From NCBI RefSeq assembly GCF_003386285.1, contig NZ_QPNC01000015.1:186001-250000 (forward strand): 64,000 bases of DNA. Reading direction: 5' to 3'. Position 1 is the first letter of the stretch. The number at the start of each line of letters is the position of its first letter. Below the pieces are notes generated by a model. It was not told where the DNA came from and searched no databases. It worked only from the letters and a program-made list of their open reading frames with translations. Positions 28,120 to 36,365 of this stretch are shown here, one piece after another. The translations under genes were made by a program, and so were the position numbers. This DNA is from Nocardiopsis sp. FIRDI 009 (lineage in GTDB: Bacteria; Actinomycetota; Actinomycetes; Streptosporangiales; Streptosporangiaceae).

Positions 28120-28434
28120 ATGTTCAACATCAGCGGAGGAGAGTTCATCGTCCTCCTCCTGCTCGCGGTGCTGATCTTCGGTCCCGACCAGCTGCCCAAG
28201 ATGGCCCAGCAGGCGGGACGGCTGCTCCGCCAGCTCCGGATGATGGCCAACTCCGCCTCCGCCGACATCAAGGAGGGGCTCGGCCCCGAGTTCAAGGACT
28301 TCGACGTCCAGGACCTGAACCCGAAGCGCTTCGTGCAGAAGCACTTCTGGGAGGACGGCGAGGACGAGGTCGAGCGCCGTCCCGCCGCGCGGCTCAACGG
28401 CAAGCGCCCGCCCTTCGACGACGAGGCCACCTGA
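28120..28434 (+). CDS. tatB: Sec-independent translocase component TatB
   Basis: 104 residues. One N-terminal transmembrane helix (FIVLLLLAVLIFGPDQLPK) ending in the hinge FGPDQLP, then an amphipathic helix with the charged tail typical of TatB. It recognises twin-arginine precursors with TatC. tatA/tatC are not in the window. The Tat-exported carbonic anhydrase is a likely client. Confidence 0.9.
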   Translation: MFNISGGEFIVLLLLAVLIFGPDQLPKMAQQAGRLLRQLRMMANSASADIKEGLGPEFKDFDVQDLNPKRFVQKHFWEDGEDEVERRPAARLNGKRPPFDDEAT

Positions 28435-28627
28435 CCGCGTCGGTTTCGGGCCTCCGCTCCGCTTCGCCCCGTGTTCGGTCGCCCCGAAGCCGGGGATGCC
28501 TCGGCCACGCCCGCCCGTCGCCCGCCACCGCCCTCGGCGGACGCCCGCGACGCGGCCTGACGCCCGGCTCGTTCCCCGCCAGCGGCTCGCCCCGTCTGGC
28601 GGCGCCCCGCTGTCGGCGCCCGAGCGG

Positions 28628-29230
28628 TCAGCCGAAGAGCAGGAGGACGAACAGGGCCAGTCCCAGCAGGATCAGCGACCCCACGATGATGGTGGGCGAA
28701 CCGACCGCGACGACCAGGATCTCGACAGCGGCCGCTCCGCCCAGCGCACCGGCCAGCCAGGGCCAGCGCGGCGCGGGATCCCATCCGTGCCGGTGTTCAC
28801 GGCCGACGCTGACGAGCGCGGCCAGTCCGATGAGCGTCCAGAAGACCAGGTGCCCCAGGGCCCGCGTCCTTGGGTCGACGTAGTCGGCCATGCCGCCGAC
28901 CACCATCACGTACGTGACCGTCCCCGAGGCCAACCGCCAGTACCCGCCGGCCCTGCGCGCGGGGATCGCCTTGCGCCGTGCCGGGGTGGTCCGGCGGAAA
29001 CGTTCGGCGGCGACCGGACCGTCGGCGGGCTCCTCGGCCCCCTCCAACGGCTCCACCGTCGTGCGGGGAGGGTCGTCGACCGGTTCCGGGGGCGAGGGTT
29101 CGTACCCTCCGATGTGCTCGGGTTGGTCCTGCGGGTAGCCGCCACTGTGGTGTGGGGAGTCGGACACGGGGGTCGCGGCCTTTCGGCGTCGGCTCGGTCC
29201 GGCCCCGCCCGGGGCCGGGGTCGTCACCAT
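28628..29230 (-). CDS. Hypothetical membrane protein behind a Trp-containing leader
   Basis: 200 residues: a Pro/Glu-rich cytoplasmic N-terminus of about 95, then four predicted helices (GTVTYVMVVGGMADYV, LGHLVFWTLIGLAALV, LAGALGGAAAVEILVV, IIVGSLILLGLALFVL). No family recognised. The start ATG at 29230 has GTAGGGAC directly upstream. The 5' leader contains a short Trp-rich peptide and a hairpin able to mask this ribosome binding site. Confidence 0.65.
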   Translation of the reverse strand: MVTTPAPGGAGPSRRRKAATPVSDSPHHSGGYPQDQPEHIGGYEPSPPEPVDDPPRTTVEPLEGAEEPADGPVAAERFRRTTPARRKAIPARRAGGYWRLASGTVTYVMVVGGMADYVDPRTRALGHLVFWTLIGLAALVSVGREHRHGWDPAPRWPWLAGALGGAAAVEILVVAVGSPTIIVGSLILLGLALFVLLLFG

Positions 29231-29300
29231 GTCCCTACCCGACGGCGCCGAAAGTCAAAGCGGCCACGCCGGTCACGCACGCCCGGGACTCCGCCACCGG

Positions 29301-29330
29301 GGTGGAGGGACCCGTCCGAGTCCCTCCACC
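29301..29330 (-). promoter_or_regulatory. Attenuator-like hairpin
   Basis: In the minus-strand transcript GGTGGAGGGAC pairs with GTCCCTCCACC (8-base loop). GGGACTC in the 5' arm can instead pair with GAGTCCC downstream (29285-29291). The 3' arm GTCCCT is also complementary to AGGGAC, the ribosome binding site of the downstream gene. These mutually exclusive pairings are what a leader-peptide-controlled switch needs. Confidence 0.45.
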
Positions 29331-29361
29331 GGGGTTCATCGGAACCCGTGCACCGGGCTGA

Positions 29362-29412
29362 TCACTGCCAGCTCCACCCGACGTCCCGGGTGGCCTGTGC
29401 GTGCGTGGTCAT
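29362..29412 (-). CDS. Possible 16-residue leader peptide with two Trp
   Basis: ATG at 29412 preceded by GAAAGG eight bases upstream; sequence MTTHAQATRDVGWSWQ then stop. Two of the last four residues are Trp, and a hairpin follows 32 bases later. The general look recalls trp leader peptides of streptomycetes. No trp biosynthesis gene follows, so the controlled function is unknown. Confidence 0.4.
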   Translation of the reverse strand: MTTHAQATRDVGWSWQ

Positions 29413-30194
29413 GGCAACAACCTTTCGTATGGTTCTTCAGCCCATCCCACCGACCAAGATGGCGTATCAAACCATCCGGACACAAGTCCCGTGAAGGATC
29501 ATTAGGATTCTCATGGAAGAGAGACCACCAAAGGTTTCAGCACTCCTGGAGAAATAGCCGACACTCTCCGTGTCATCGCAGATCAGCGCGGTTTCCATTC
29601 TGGAGGCGGAGGCAGCTCATACCCATTGACCAGGCAAGACGGGATCCCGATTCAGCAAAATTGAAACGAGATCCTACGAGATCCGGACCGTCCGCACCCA
29701 AACGGATTCGCCGCCCCTTGGCGCAGCCCCGGAGAAGGATGTCGCGAATACCTGCGGCGGCGCGTCCGCCCACGAGATGGGAGCGCTCACACGGGCGCCC
29801 TCCCCCGCACATCCCGTTCCGCACCGCCAACCCCAGGAACCACGTTCGGTCACTGCCGCCCCACCCCCAGGACCACCGGACGACCACGCGGACCGACACC
29901 GTCTCCCCATTTTCGGACATACACAAAATCGCATAAAAGGAGAGGTTTTTCCAGGACCAGAACACCACGACGTGACCGCAGACCAGGACCGCAACAGAGC
30001 TTTTGGACCCGTTTTCTGGTGACATGACCGGGGTACCGCGAGATAGGTTCACGTGATTCCGCCGTAGAGCGCAGGAAGCCTGCCTAGAGTGGAAACTCCC
30101 CTCCTGAGGCGGTGCGTTCCCCACCGTCGTGCCACATGGACGGAGGCGGGGACGTGGAACCTCTCGTCTGTCACGCGCAAGGAAGGCCGTCGTC
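29413..30194. other. Long intergenic stretch, no gene seen
   Basis: About 780 bases, partly AT-richer (29420-29660, 29900-30060). Frames here lack proper starts and actinomycete codon bias. Contains the promoter for the response regulator and, on the other strand, that of the leader peptide. May hold decayed sequence. Confidence 0.4.
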
Positions 30195-30914
30195 GTGAGT
30201 CCGCACCCCTCCAGCCCCCCAGCCCTGGTCCCCACCGTGGCGGAGTCCCCCGCGCCCACCAGCCCCATCCGCGTCCTCGTCGTGGACGACCACGCGCTGT
30301 TCCGTCGGGGTCTGGTCTCGGTCCTGGAGGAGGAGGACATCCACGTGGTCAGCGAGGCGGGCGACGGCGAGGAGGCGGTGCGCCTGGCCATCGAACACCG
30401 GCCCGACGTGGTGCTGATGGACGTGCGGATGCCCCATTCGAGCGGCATCGACGCCTGCCCGCGCATCCGGGAGTCGGTACCGCACGCCAAGTTCGTCATG
30501 CTCACGATGAGCGACGAGGAGTCCGACCTCTTCGACGCGCTCAAGGCGGGCGCGACGGGCTACCTGCTCAAGGAGATCGGGGTCACCGACATCGCGGGCG
30601 TCGTCCGTTCCATCGCCAAGGGGCACTCCTTCATCAACCCGGCGATGGCCACCAAGCTCATCGGGGAGTTCGCCGAACTGGCCAAGCAGGAGAGTTCCCC
30701 GCGCGGCGCTCCGACGCTGCCGCAGCTGACCCCGAGGGAGACCGAGGTACTCAAGCTGCTGGCGCACTCGCTCAACAACCGGGAGATCGGCGAGCGGCTG
30801 TTCATCACGGAGAACACCGTGAAGAACCACGTGCGCAACATCCTGGAGAAGCTCCAGGTGCACTCGCGCACCGAGGCGGCCATCTACGCCGTGCGCGCCG
30901 AGTACGTGAACTGA
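30195..30914 (+). CDS. NarL/LuxR-family response regulator
   Basis: 239 residues from the GTG at 30195, with AAGGAAGG upstream. Receiver domain: acidic pair VVDDHALFRRG, phospho-acceptor Asp in VVLMDVRMP, conserved Lys in YLLKEIG. C-terminal LuxR-type HTH: LTPRETEVLKLLAHSLNNREIG, in two parts around the turn, and ENTVKNHVRNILEKL. No sensor kinase is adjacent, so it is an orphan here. A 25-residue Pro/Ser N-terminal extension precedes the receiver. Confidence 0.92.
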   Translation: MSPHPSSPPALVPTVAESPAPTSPIRVLVVDDHALFRRGLVSVLEEEDIHVVSEAGDGEEAVRLAIEHRPDVVLMDVRMPHSSGIDACPRIRESVPHAKFVMLTMSDEESDLFDALKAGATGYLLKEIGVTDIAGVVRSIAKGHSFINPAMATKLIGEFAELAKQESSPRGAPTLPQLTPRETEVLKLLAHSLNNREIGERLFITENTVKNHVRNILEKLQVHSRTEAAIYAVRAEYVN

Positions 30915-30957
30915 TCGGGGCCGCGCCGGGGCGGGCGGGGACGCCGGCCGCCCCCGC

Positions 30958-31560
30958 TCACTCCCGGGGGGCGCGTCGGCCGAGGAGCAGCCCCGCGCTC
31001 CGACGGGTGACGGCGAGCAGGTCGGTGTCGTCGAACAGGTCCCGCACGCCGGAGGCGTCGAGGTTCCCCGTCAGCGCCAGGGTCGCGATGCCGTGCACGA
31101 TCGACCACCCGGCGACCACGGCGGAGGGTCGGTCCTCGGCCGCCAGGACGTCGTCGGCCACGGAGTCCACCCCGGTCGTGAGTTCGGCGAACGCGGCCGA
31201 CCGGGCCGCCTCCAGTTCCGCGTCGTCCTCGGTCAGCAGGGCGGGCGCGAACATCACCTGGAAGTGCGCGGGGTGCTCGACGGCGAAGCGCACGTACTCC
31301 ACCCCCGCCTCCAGGAAGTCGCCCCCCGCCCGGCGGTTGGCGCGCAGGCGCTCCGCCAGCACCTGGAACCCCTCGACCGCGATCGCGTTGAGGACGCCCT
31401 CGCGCGAGCCGAAGTGGTGGCGCGGAGCGGTGTGGCTGACCCCGAGATCGGCGGCGAGCGAGCGCAGGCTGAAGGAGTAGGGCCCCTCCCGCTCGATGAC
31501 CTCCGCGGCCCGCTCCAGGACGGCGGCACGCAGGTTCCCGTGGTGGTATCCGTCTGCCAT
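30958..31560 (-). CDS. TetR/AcrR transcriptional regulator
   Basis: 200 residues from the ATG at 31560. Starts MADGYHHGNLRAAVL, the form shared by TetR proteins with a WHG/TetR_C_13 ligand domain; HTH LAADLGVSHTAPRHHFGSREG. Convergent with the response regulator. No adjacent target gene is obvious. Confidence 0.88.
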   Translation of the reverse strand: MADGYHHGNLRAAVLERAAEVIEREGPYSFSLRSLAADLGVSHTAPRHHFGSREGVLNAIAVEGFQVLAERLRANRRAGGDFLEAGVEYVRFAVEHPAHFQVMFAPALLTEDDAELEAARSAAFAELTTGVDSVADDVLAAEDRPSAVVAGWSIVHGIATLALTGNLDASGVRDLFDDTDLLAVTRRSAGLLLGRRAPRE

Positions 31561-32052
31561 ACGGTGAACTCTACGGTGGCGGGTCACCACCGCGAAGACT
31601 CCTCCGCGCGACCGCCGGAACGCCCGCCGGGCGCGGGACCGGGAGCGCGATCGAGCGCGCAGTAGTCTGGAACCGTGCCCGGTCGCCCCGCCACAGGGGA
31701 TAGCAACTTCGCCGGTGACACTCGGGGCTCCGGTCCGGAGACCGCCCGTATCGAGGGAACAGCACCCGGACCAGGAGACACGCGGGGCCCGCCCCACCGA
31801 GGGGACGGGCCCCGCGCCATGTCGGCCCGGCCCCGTGCGCACGCCACGCCCGAGACCCCGCCCGTCCTGGAACGGGGACGGGCCGGGACGCGCGAAGGCG
31901 ACTCCTTTCCCTACGCATAGCACACGAATAGATACTCTTTGTGTTTATGTGGGTGATTCCAGGCCGATGACCACTGCGGGGTCGGCGGTTGGCGCGTGCG
32001 GCCCGGAACGTCCACCGCCCCGGAGACGACTCCGCAGAAGGGACCGACGACG
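31561..32052. other. Intergenic with a strong hairpin
   Basis: 492 bases. GCGGGGCCCG (31782-31791) pairs with CGGGCCCCGC (31806-31815) with inner CCCC/GGGG pairing, a terminator-like element with no clear gene before it. An AT-rich patch at 31918-31955 probably contains the promoter of the methyltransferase. An 81-codon frame at 31675-31920 has no ribosome binding site and I do not call it. Confidence 0.45.
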
Positions 32053-32865
32053 ATGCCCCGGAAGAACCTCACCGTGAACCGCGCACGGCTGGGCCACAGG
32101 ATCGCCTACGCGCTGCGCCATCCGGGCCGGGTCCCGGCCTACCTCCGCAGGGCCGGACGCGACGCCTGGCTGCGGTACCGCTCACCCGACCACGTCTCCT
32201 ACTACCGGGCGGTGATGCGGTCGGACACCGCGAGGAGCCCCGAGGCCGCCGTCGGCAGCCCGTGCCGGGCCAGGTGGCTCGCGCTGGGCGCCATGCAGTT
32301 CGACTACCTGGTCTCCCACGGTCTGACACCGCGGGACCGGATGCTGGAGATCGGCTGCGGCAACCTGCGGGCGGGGTGGCGGTTCATCCGCTACCTCGAC
32401 GCCGGCCACTACTACGGCATCGACATCTCGCCCGACATCCTCTTCGCCGCACAGGACACCGTGGCCGAGTTCGACCTGCGCGACAAGCGGCCCACACTGA
32501 CCCCGGTCCGCGACCTGACCTTCGCCTTCCTGCCCGACGCCCACTTCACGGTGGTGCACGCCCACAGCGTCTTCTCGCACTCCCCGATCGAGGTGATCGA
32601 GGAGTGCTTCGCCCACGTCGGCCGCATCCTGCATCCGAGCGGCTGGTTCGACTTCACCTTCGGCCGCACGGAGGGGGAGGCGCACCACGTGCTGCGGGAG
32701 GACTTCTACTACCGCACCGCGACCCTGGTCGCGCTCGCCGAGAAGTACGGGCTGCGCGCCCGGTTCATGGACGACTGGGAGGAACTCCCGCACGGCCAGT
32801 CCAAGATCCGGGTGACCCACGGCTCCGAGGTGGCCGCGAGGCGGTACACCGTCTCGGAGGGGTGA
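32053..32865 (+). CDS. Class I SAM-dependent methyltransferase
   Basis: 270 residues from the ATG at 32053 (GAAGGGA upstream). SAM-binding motif I is MLEIGCGNLRAG (about residues 97-108), motif II region YYGIDISPDI, and the post-II aromatic HSVFSHSPIEVIEE. A basic N-terminal region of about 60 residues precedes the fold. Substrate unknown. Confidence 0.85.
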   Translation: MPRKNLTVNRARLGHRIAYALRHPGRVPAYLRRAGRDAWLRYRSPDHVSYYRAVMRSDTARSPEAAVGSPCRARWLALGAMQFDYLVSHGLTPRDRMLEIGCGNLRAGWRFIRYLDAGHYYGIDISPDILFAAQDTVAEFDLRDKRPTLTPVRDLTFAFLPDAHFTVVHAHSVFSHSPIEVIEECFAHVGRILHPSGWFDFTFGRTEGEAHHVLREDFYYRTATLVALAEKYGLRARFMDDWEELPHGQSKIRVTHGSEVAARRYTVSEG

Positions 32866-32920
32866 TCACCGGGGAGGGCTGGCCGGCCCCGTTGCCGTGT
32901 TTCGCCGCCGTACGGCACGA

Positions 32921-32956
32921 CAAGGGCCCCGCTTCCGTTGGGAAGCGGGGCCCTTG
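32921..32956. terminator. Perfect 16-bp terminator hairpin
   Basis: CAAGGGCCCCGCTTCC pairs with GGAAGCGGGGCCCTTG around GTTG, between the methyltransferase and the minus-strand tRNA-Ala. Confidence 0.85.
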
Positions 32957-32964
32957 ACCTTCGG

Positions 32965-33038
32965 TGGAGCTGAGGGGATTTGAACCCCTGACCCCCTCGA
33001 TGCGAACGAGGTGCGCTACCGGACTGCGCCACAGCCCC
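32965..33038 (-). tRNA. tRNA-Ala (anticodon CGC)
   Basis: Complete cloverleaf: acceptor GGGGCTG/CAGCTCC with the Ala identity G3-U70 wobble, anticodon stem CCTCG/CGAGG with loop TTCGCAT (anticodon CGC), T-arm AGGGG-TTCAAAT-CCCCT. CCA is not encoded (next bases CCG). Confidence 0.96.
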
Positions 33039-33105
33039 GAAGACGAGATAAAGACTAGCAGGAGTTCGGCGGTGGTCCGAACACGGGCGGACCACCGCCC
33101 CCGGC

Positions 33106-33819
33106 TCAGTCCCCGGCCGCCCGGAGATGCGCGTCCGCGTACTGGTCGTAGACCTGGTTACGACGCTCGCGCAGGGCGATCACCTTGGCCTCCCGCTCCG
33201 CCTCGCGCCGCTGCTCGCCCTCGGCCGCCTGACGCGCCCTGAGCGCCGCACGGCGGCGGGCCCTCAGCCTGGCCTCCATCCGCTCGGCGTCGGCCTTGGC
33301 GGCCTCCCTGAGCAGGACCAGGTGGCCGGACAGGAGCAGGATCGGCGGAAGTACGACCCACCACGGCCCGAGACCGAGCAGCACCGCCGCGATCGTGGCC
33401 GCGTTCAGCAGCACCAGACCGGTGGTGCGGCGGCGCCTGCGGGCGATGACCCGTGCCCGCGACTCGCTGGCCCCACGGTGCCGCCCCTCGTGGCCGCGGG
33501 GACCGGAGCGGGCGCCCCCGTGGGGTCGGGCCGCACCGGGGACCCGTCGGCCTCCGGCCGCACCGCCCGCGGGGCGCCGGAGGACCCGGGTCTCCTCCGC
33601 GTCGGGATCCCCACCGCCCCCCGGAGCCGCGTACCCGTCGGCGCGGGGCTCGTCGTCCCCGTCCGGCGCGAACGCCTCCGGAGCCTCGGCCGCCTCCCAC
33701 TCGTCCTCCCGACGCTGGTCCTCGTGGACGGTGTCCACTGAGTCCTTGCGCAACAGCATCGGCACGAGGACGATGAGCCAGACCACCACGATGGCCAGGT
33801 ACAGAGGAGAGCTGCTCAT
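33106..33819 (-). CDS. GlpR/SepX-like membrane protein of cell division
   Basis: 237 residues. N-terminal transmembrane helix (LYLAIVVVWLIVLVPMLLR), a long acidic then basic Gly-rich cytoplasmic loop, a hairpin of two further helices (about 133-175) and a highly charged coiled C-terminal helix ending VYDQYADAHLR. This layout and its position next to the GNAT and mogA-moaC-moeA genes match the corynebacterial Glp receptor GlpR and Streptomyces SepX. These anchor a MoeA-like protein and FtsZ-associated machinery at the septum. Start ATG 33819 (GAGGAGGGG upstream); GTG 33822 is the alternative. Confidence 0.82.
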   Translation of the reverse strand: MSSSPLYLAIVVVWLIVLVPMLLRKDSVDTVHEDQRREDEWEAAEAPEAFAPDGDDEPRADGYAAPGGGGDPDAEETRVLRRPAGGAAGGRRVPGAARPHGGARSGPRGHEGRHRGASESRARVIARRRRRTTGLVLLNAATIAAVLLGLGPWWVVLPPILLLSGHLVLLREAAKADAERMEARLRARRRAALRARQAAEGEQRREAEREAKVIALRERRNQVYDQYADAHLRAAGD

Positions 33820-34216
33820 CACCCCTCCTCACGATGACGGCCACTGGACGTTGATCGACACCTCGTCGACACCGCGCCGCGCCGCGCCCCCGGAACCCGG
33901 GGCGCTCCCCCTCCGGGGCCCGCCCCCGACGGCCCCGGTCCCCCCGGAGCCGATTCCCGTGAGCCATATCCACGCGTCGGCCGCATCGTCAATGCGTCTA
34001 CGTTCCGCACGGTACGACCCCGTGTCCATAAATGCGCCACATTCTGACCGGAGTGTCGCAAGATTGTGGACCTTCAGTTTCGGTCGACGTGCCTCGGGAT
34101 GAGGAAGTGCAGGTCAGCAGGCGGCTGCGGAGAGCAGCACCAATTCAACGCAAAGTAATGAATCGATCTGGGTAAAGGAGGGTTTGAACTCCGAACGCAT
34201 CCGCGGCCCGCCCCGT

Positions 34217-34936
34217 TCAGTTCGGTCCCGGGCGCTGGCTGGCCGGATCGCGCGGATCCCGGGCTCCGTTCGGGTCTTCCGGCCCCAAAGCGGAACCGGG
34301 GTCGGAACCGGGCTCCGGGAAGGGGCCGGACGGACCGCGGTCGCGCCAGCGCCGCAGCAGACCGTGCGGGACCTCCTCGGCCGTGAGCGCGTAGCAGATG
34401 TGGTCACGCCAGGCGCCGTCGATGTGCAGCTGGCGTCTGCGCACGCCCTCGTCGCGGAAGCCGAGTTTGGCGACGACCCGTCTGCTCGCCCTGTTCTCCG
34501 GCCTGATGTTGGCCTCGATCCGGTGGAGCCCGACGCGGAAGAAGGAGTGGTCGACCGCGAGCGCGACCGCCGTCGGCGTGATCCCGCGACCGGCGTAGGT
34601 GCTGTCGATCCAGTACCCCACCTGCGCTGACCTGGCCGAACCCCAGACGATGGCGCCGACGGTCAGTTGCCCGACGAACTCGCCCCCGTAGGTGATGGCC
34701 CACGGCATGGACAGCCCCTGGCGGGCCTCCCTGCGGATGGCCTGGAGCATCGCGACGTAGGGGGTCAGCCCGGTGGTGCGCAACGGCATCTCGGGGTAGG
34801 TCGGCTCCCAGGGGCGCAGCCACTCGGCGTTGCGCGACCGGGTGTCGCGCAACACGGCGGCGTCCCGCAGTCGCAGCGGGCGGAGCGCCACCGCCCCCTC
34901 GGTCAGGGTGACGGGCCACCCTTGTCTGCGATACAC
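34217..34936 (-). CDS. GNAT-family N-acetyltransferase (RimJ-like)
   Basis: 239 residues from the GTG at 34936, chosen because GGAGGG sits 8 bases upstream; ATG 35050 in the same frame lacks such a site. GNAT features: GAVALRPLRLRDA start, VGYWIDSTYAGRGI as acetyl-CoA loop, and PENRASRRVVAKLGFRDEG. Likely acetylates a protein N-terminus or small molecule. Its C-terminus is a Pro/Gly tail. Conserved between glpR/sepX and mogA. Confidence 0.88.
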   Translation of the reverse strand: MYRRQGWPVTLTEGAVALRPLRLRDAAVLRDTRSRNAEWLRPWEPTYPEMPLRTTGLTPYVAMLQAIRREARQGLSMPWAITYGGEFVGQLTVGAIVWGSARSAQVGYWIDSTYAGRGITPTAVALAVDHSFFRVGLHRIEANIRPENRASRRVVAKLGFRDEGVRRRQLHIDGAWRDHICYALTAEEVPHGLLRRWRDRGPSGPFPEPGSDPGSALGPEDPNGARDPRDPASQRPGPN

Positions 34937-35184
34937 GACCGTCCCTCCGAGCCTCTCGGCGCCACCGGCCACGGGCACGACCCCTCCGGGACGCGCGGCG
35001 CGCCCACCACCGGTGACCTCTCCCAGTATTCCACTCCGGAGGTCCGTCATGGCGGGCGTCACCCGTACGATCCGAGTTCCGGTTTCCACCTAACTCCGAT
35101 AGTCACGCACCGAAAACCGGACTGAGGTCAAGGAATTCTCTGTGGACGGAATGCCCGTGATGTGATTCCGGTCATTCTTCCGTC
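34937..35184. other. Intergenic between GNAT and mogA genes
   Basis: About 250 bases with an AT-richer core (35080-35180) likely to hold the GNAT promoter. No other gene supported. Confidence 0.4.
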
Positions 35185-35703
35185 TCATTCGGGGCGTGCG
35201 TGATCACCGCCCCGTAGCTGGTCCAGCGCATGTGAGAGCACCGGCTCCAGCACGTCCATGCCGTCCTTCACCCCGCCCCGCGAACCGGGCAGGTTGACCA
35301 CGAGCATGCGGTGGCCGCCGCGTTCGGCCACCCCCGCCAGCCCGCGCGACAGGATCGCGGTGGGTACGCCCTTGGCCCGTCCCTCGGCGCGCAGGGCCTC
35401 CGCGATCCCGGGGATCTCGAAGGCGAGCATCGGGCGTGTCGCCTCGGGGGTGCGGTCCTGGGGGGTGAGTCCGGTGCCGCCGGTGGTGAGCACGGCGTCC
35501 GCCCGCTCGTCCAGCGCCCGGTCGATGGCCTCGGCCACGGGAGCGCCGTCCGGAACCACCCAGGGCCCGACCACCGCGTACCCCAGGGCGCGCAGCCGCT
35601 CGACGATCACCGGGCCCGACCGGTCCGGGTACACCCCGGCCGCCGCCCGGTTGGAGGCCGTGACGACGACGATCCTCGGGCCGCCGTCGGCGCGCTCACT
35701 CAC
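35185..35703 (-). CDS. mogA: Molybdenum cofactor protein MogA/MoaB
   Basis: 172 residues from the GTG at 35703, which overlaps the moaC stop by 8 bases. Motifs: VVTASNRAAAG, LTTGGTGLTPQDRTPEAT, and NLPGSRGGV. It adenylylates molybdopterin before Mo insertion. Confidence 0.93.
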   Translation of the reverse strand: MSERADGGPRIVVVTASNRAAAGVYPDRSGPVIVERLRALGYAVVGPWVVPDGAPVAEAIDRALDERADAVLTTGGTGLTPQDRTPEATRPMLAFEIPGIAEALRAEGRAKGVPTAILSRGLAGVAERGGHRMLVVNLPGSRGGVKDGMDVLEPVLSHALDQLRGGDHARPE

Positions 35704-36205
35704 CGCGCCTCCAGTGCCCCTTCTTCCCGCCGGTCTTCTCCTCGACCCGCACACGGGTCACCTCGGCCTCGGGGTCGAGCGCCTTGACCATGTCGACCAG
35801 CCCGAGCGCCGCGGTCATGACGCAGGTGAGCGCCTCCATCTCCACGCCCGTGCGGTCGGCGGTGCGCACCGTGGCGGTGATGTCCACCCCGTCGTCGGCC
35901 ACGGTCAGGTCGACGTCGGCGCCGTGCACGGCGATGGGGTGGCACAGCGGGACCAGGTCCGGCGTGCGCTTGGCGCCCTGGATCCCGGCGATCCGGGCGA
36001 CGGCCAGCGCGTCGCCCTTGGGCACCTCTCCCCCGCGCAGGGCGGCGACGGTCTCCGGGTTGAGCAGGACCCGCCCGGTCGCGGTGGCGGTACGCGTGCT
36101 CACCCGCTTCTCGGAGACGTCGACCATGCGCGCCGCTCCGGACGCGTCCAGGTGGGTGAAGCCGGAGGGGTGGTCGGCCCGCTCCGTCCGTGGGGTGTCG
36201 CTCAT
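35696..36205 (-). CDS. moaC: Cyclic pyranopterin monophosphate synthase MoaC
   Basis: 169 residues from the ATG at 36205. Signature residues: DVSEKRVSTRTA, KGDALAVARIAGI, LCHPIAVHG and GVEMEALTCV. It converts the MoaA product to cPMP. moaA is not in the window. Confidence 0.96.
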   Translation of the reverse strand: MSDTPRTERADHPSGFTHLDASGAARMVDVSEKRVSTRTATATGRVLLNPETVAALRGGEVPKGDALAVARIAGIQGAKRTPDLVPLCHPIAVHGADVDLTVADDGVDITATVRTADRTGVEMEALTCVMTAALGLVDMVKALDPEAEVTRVRVEEKTGGKKGHWRRGE

Positions 36206-36365
36206 CGGTCGCCTCGTCAGCATTCGAACGTCGGGCGCGGCCGTGCCGGGCCGCGGGGACGCGCGTCGGCGCGTCCACCATGACCGTACGGCACGTCGGC
36301 GGCCTCCGGCGACGCCGCCCGCTCCGGACCGGGCGGCACGGTGCGGGGCTCCGGACCGGGGCGCG

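Noticed and set aside
29573..30194. Minus-strand frame running into the response regulator
   Set aside because: It is antisense to the response regulator over half its length, with Ser/Arg-rich low-complexity translation and no start signal.
31675..31920. 81-codon frame before the methyltransferase
   Set aside because: No ribosome binding site, crosses a strong terminator-like hairpin, low-complexity Gly/Pro translation.
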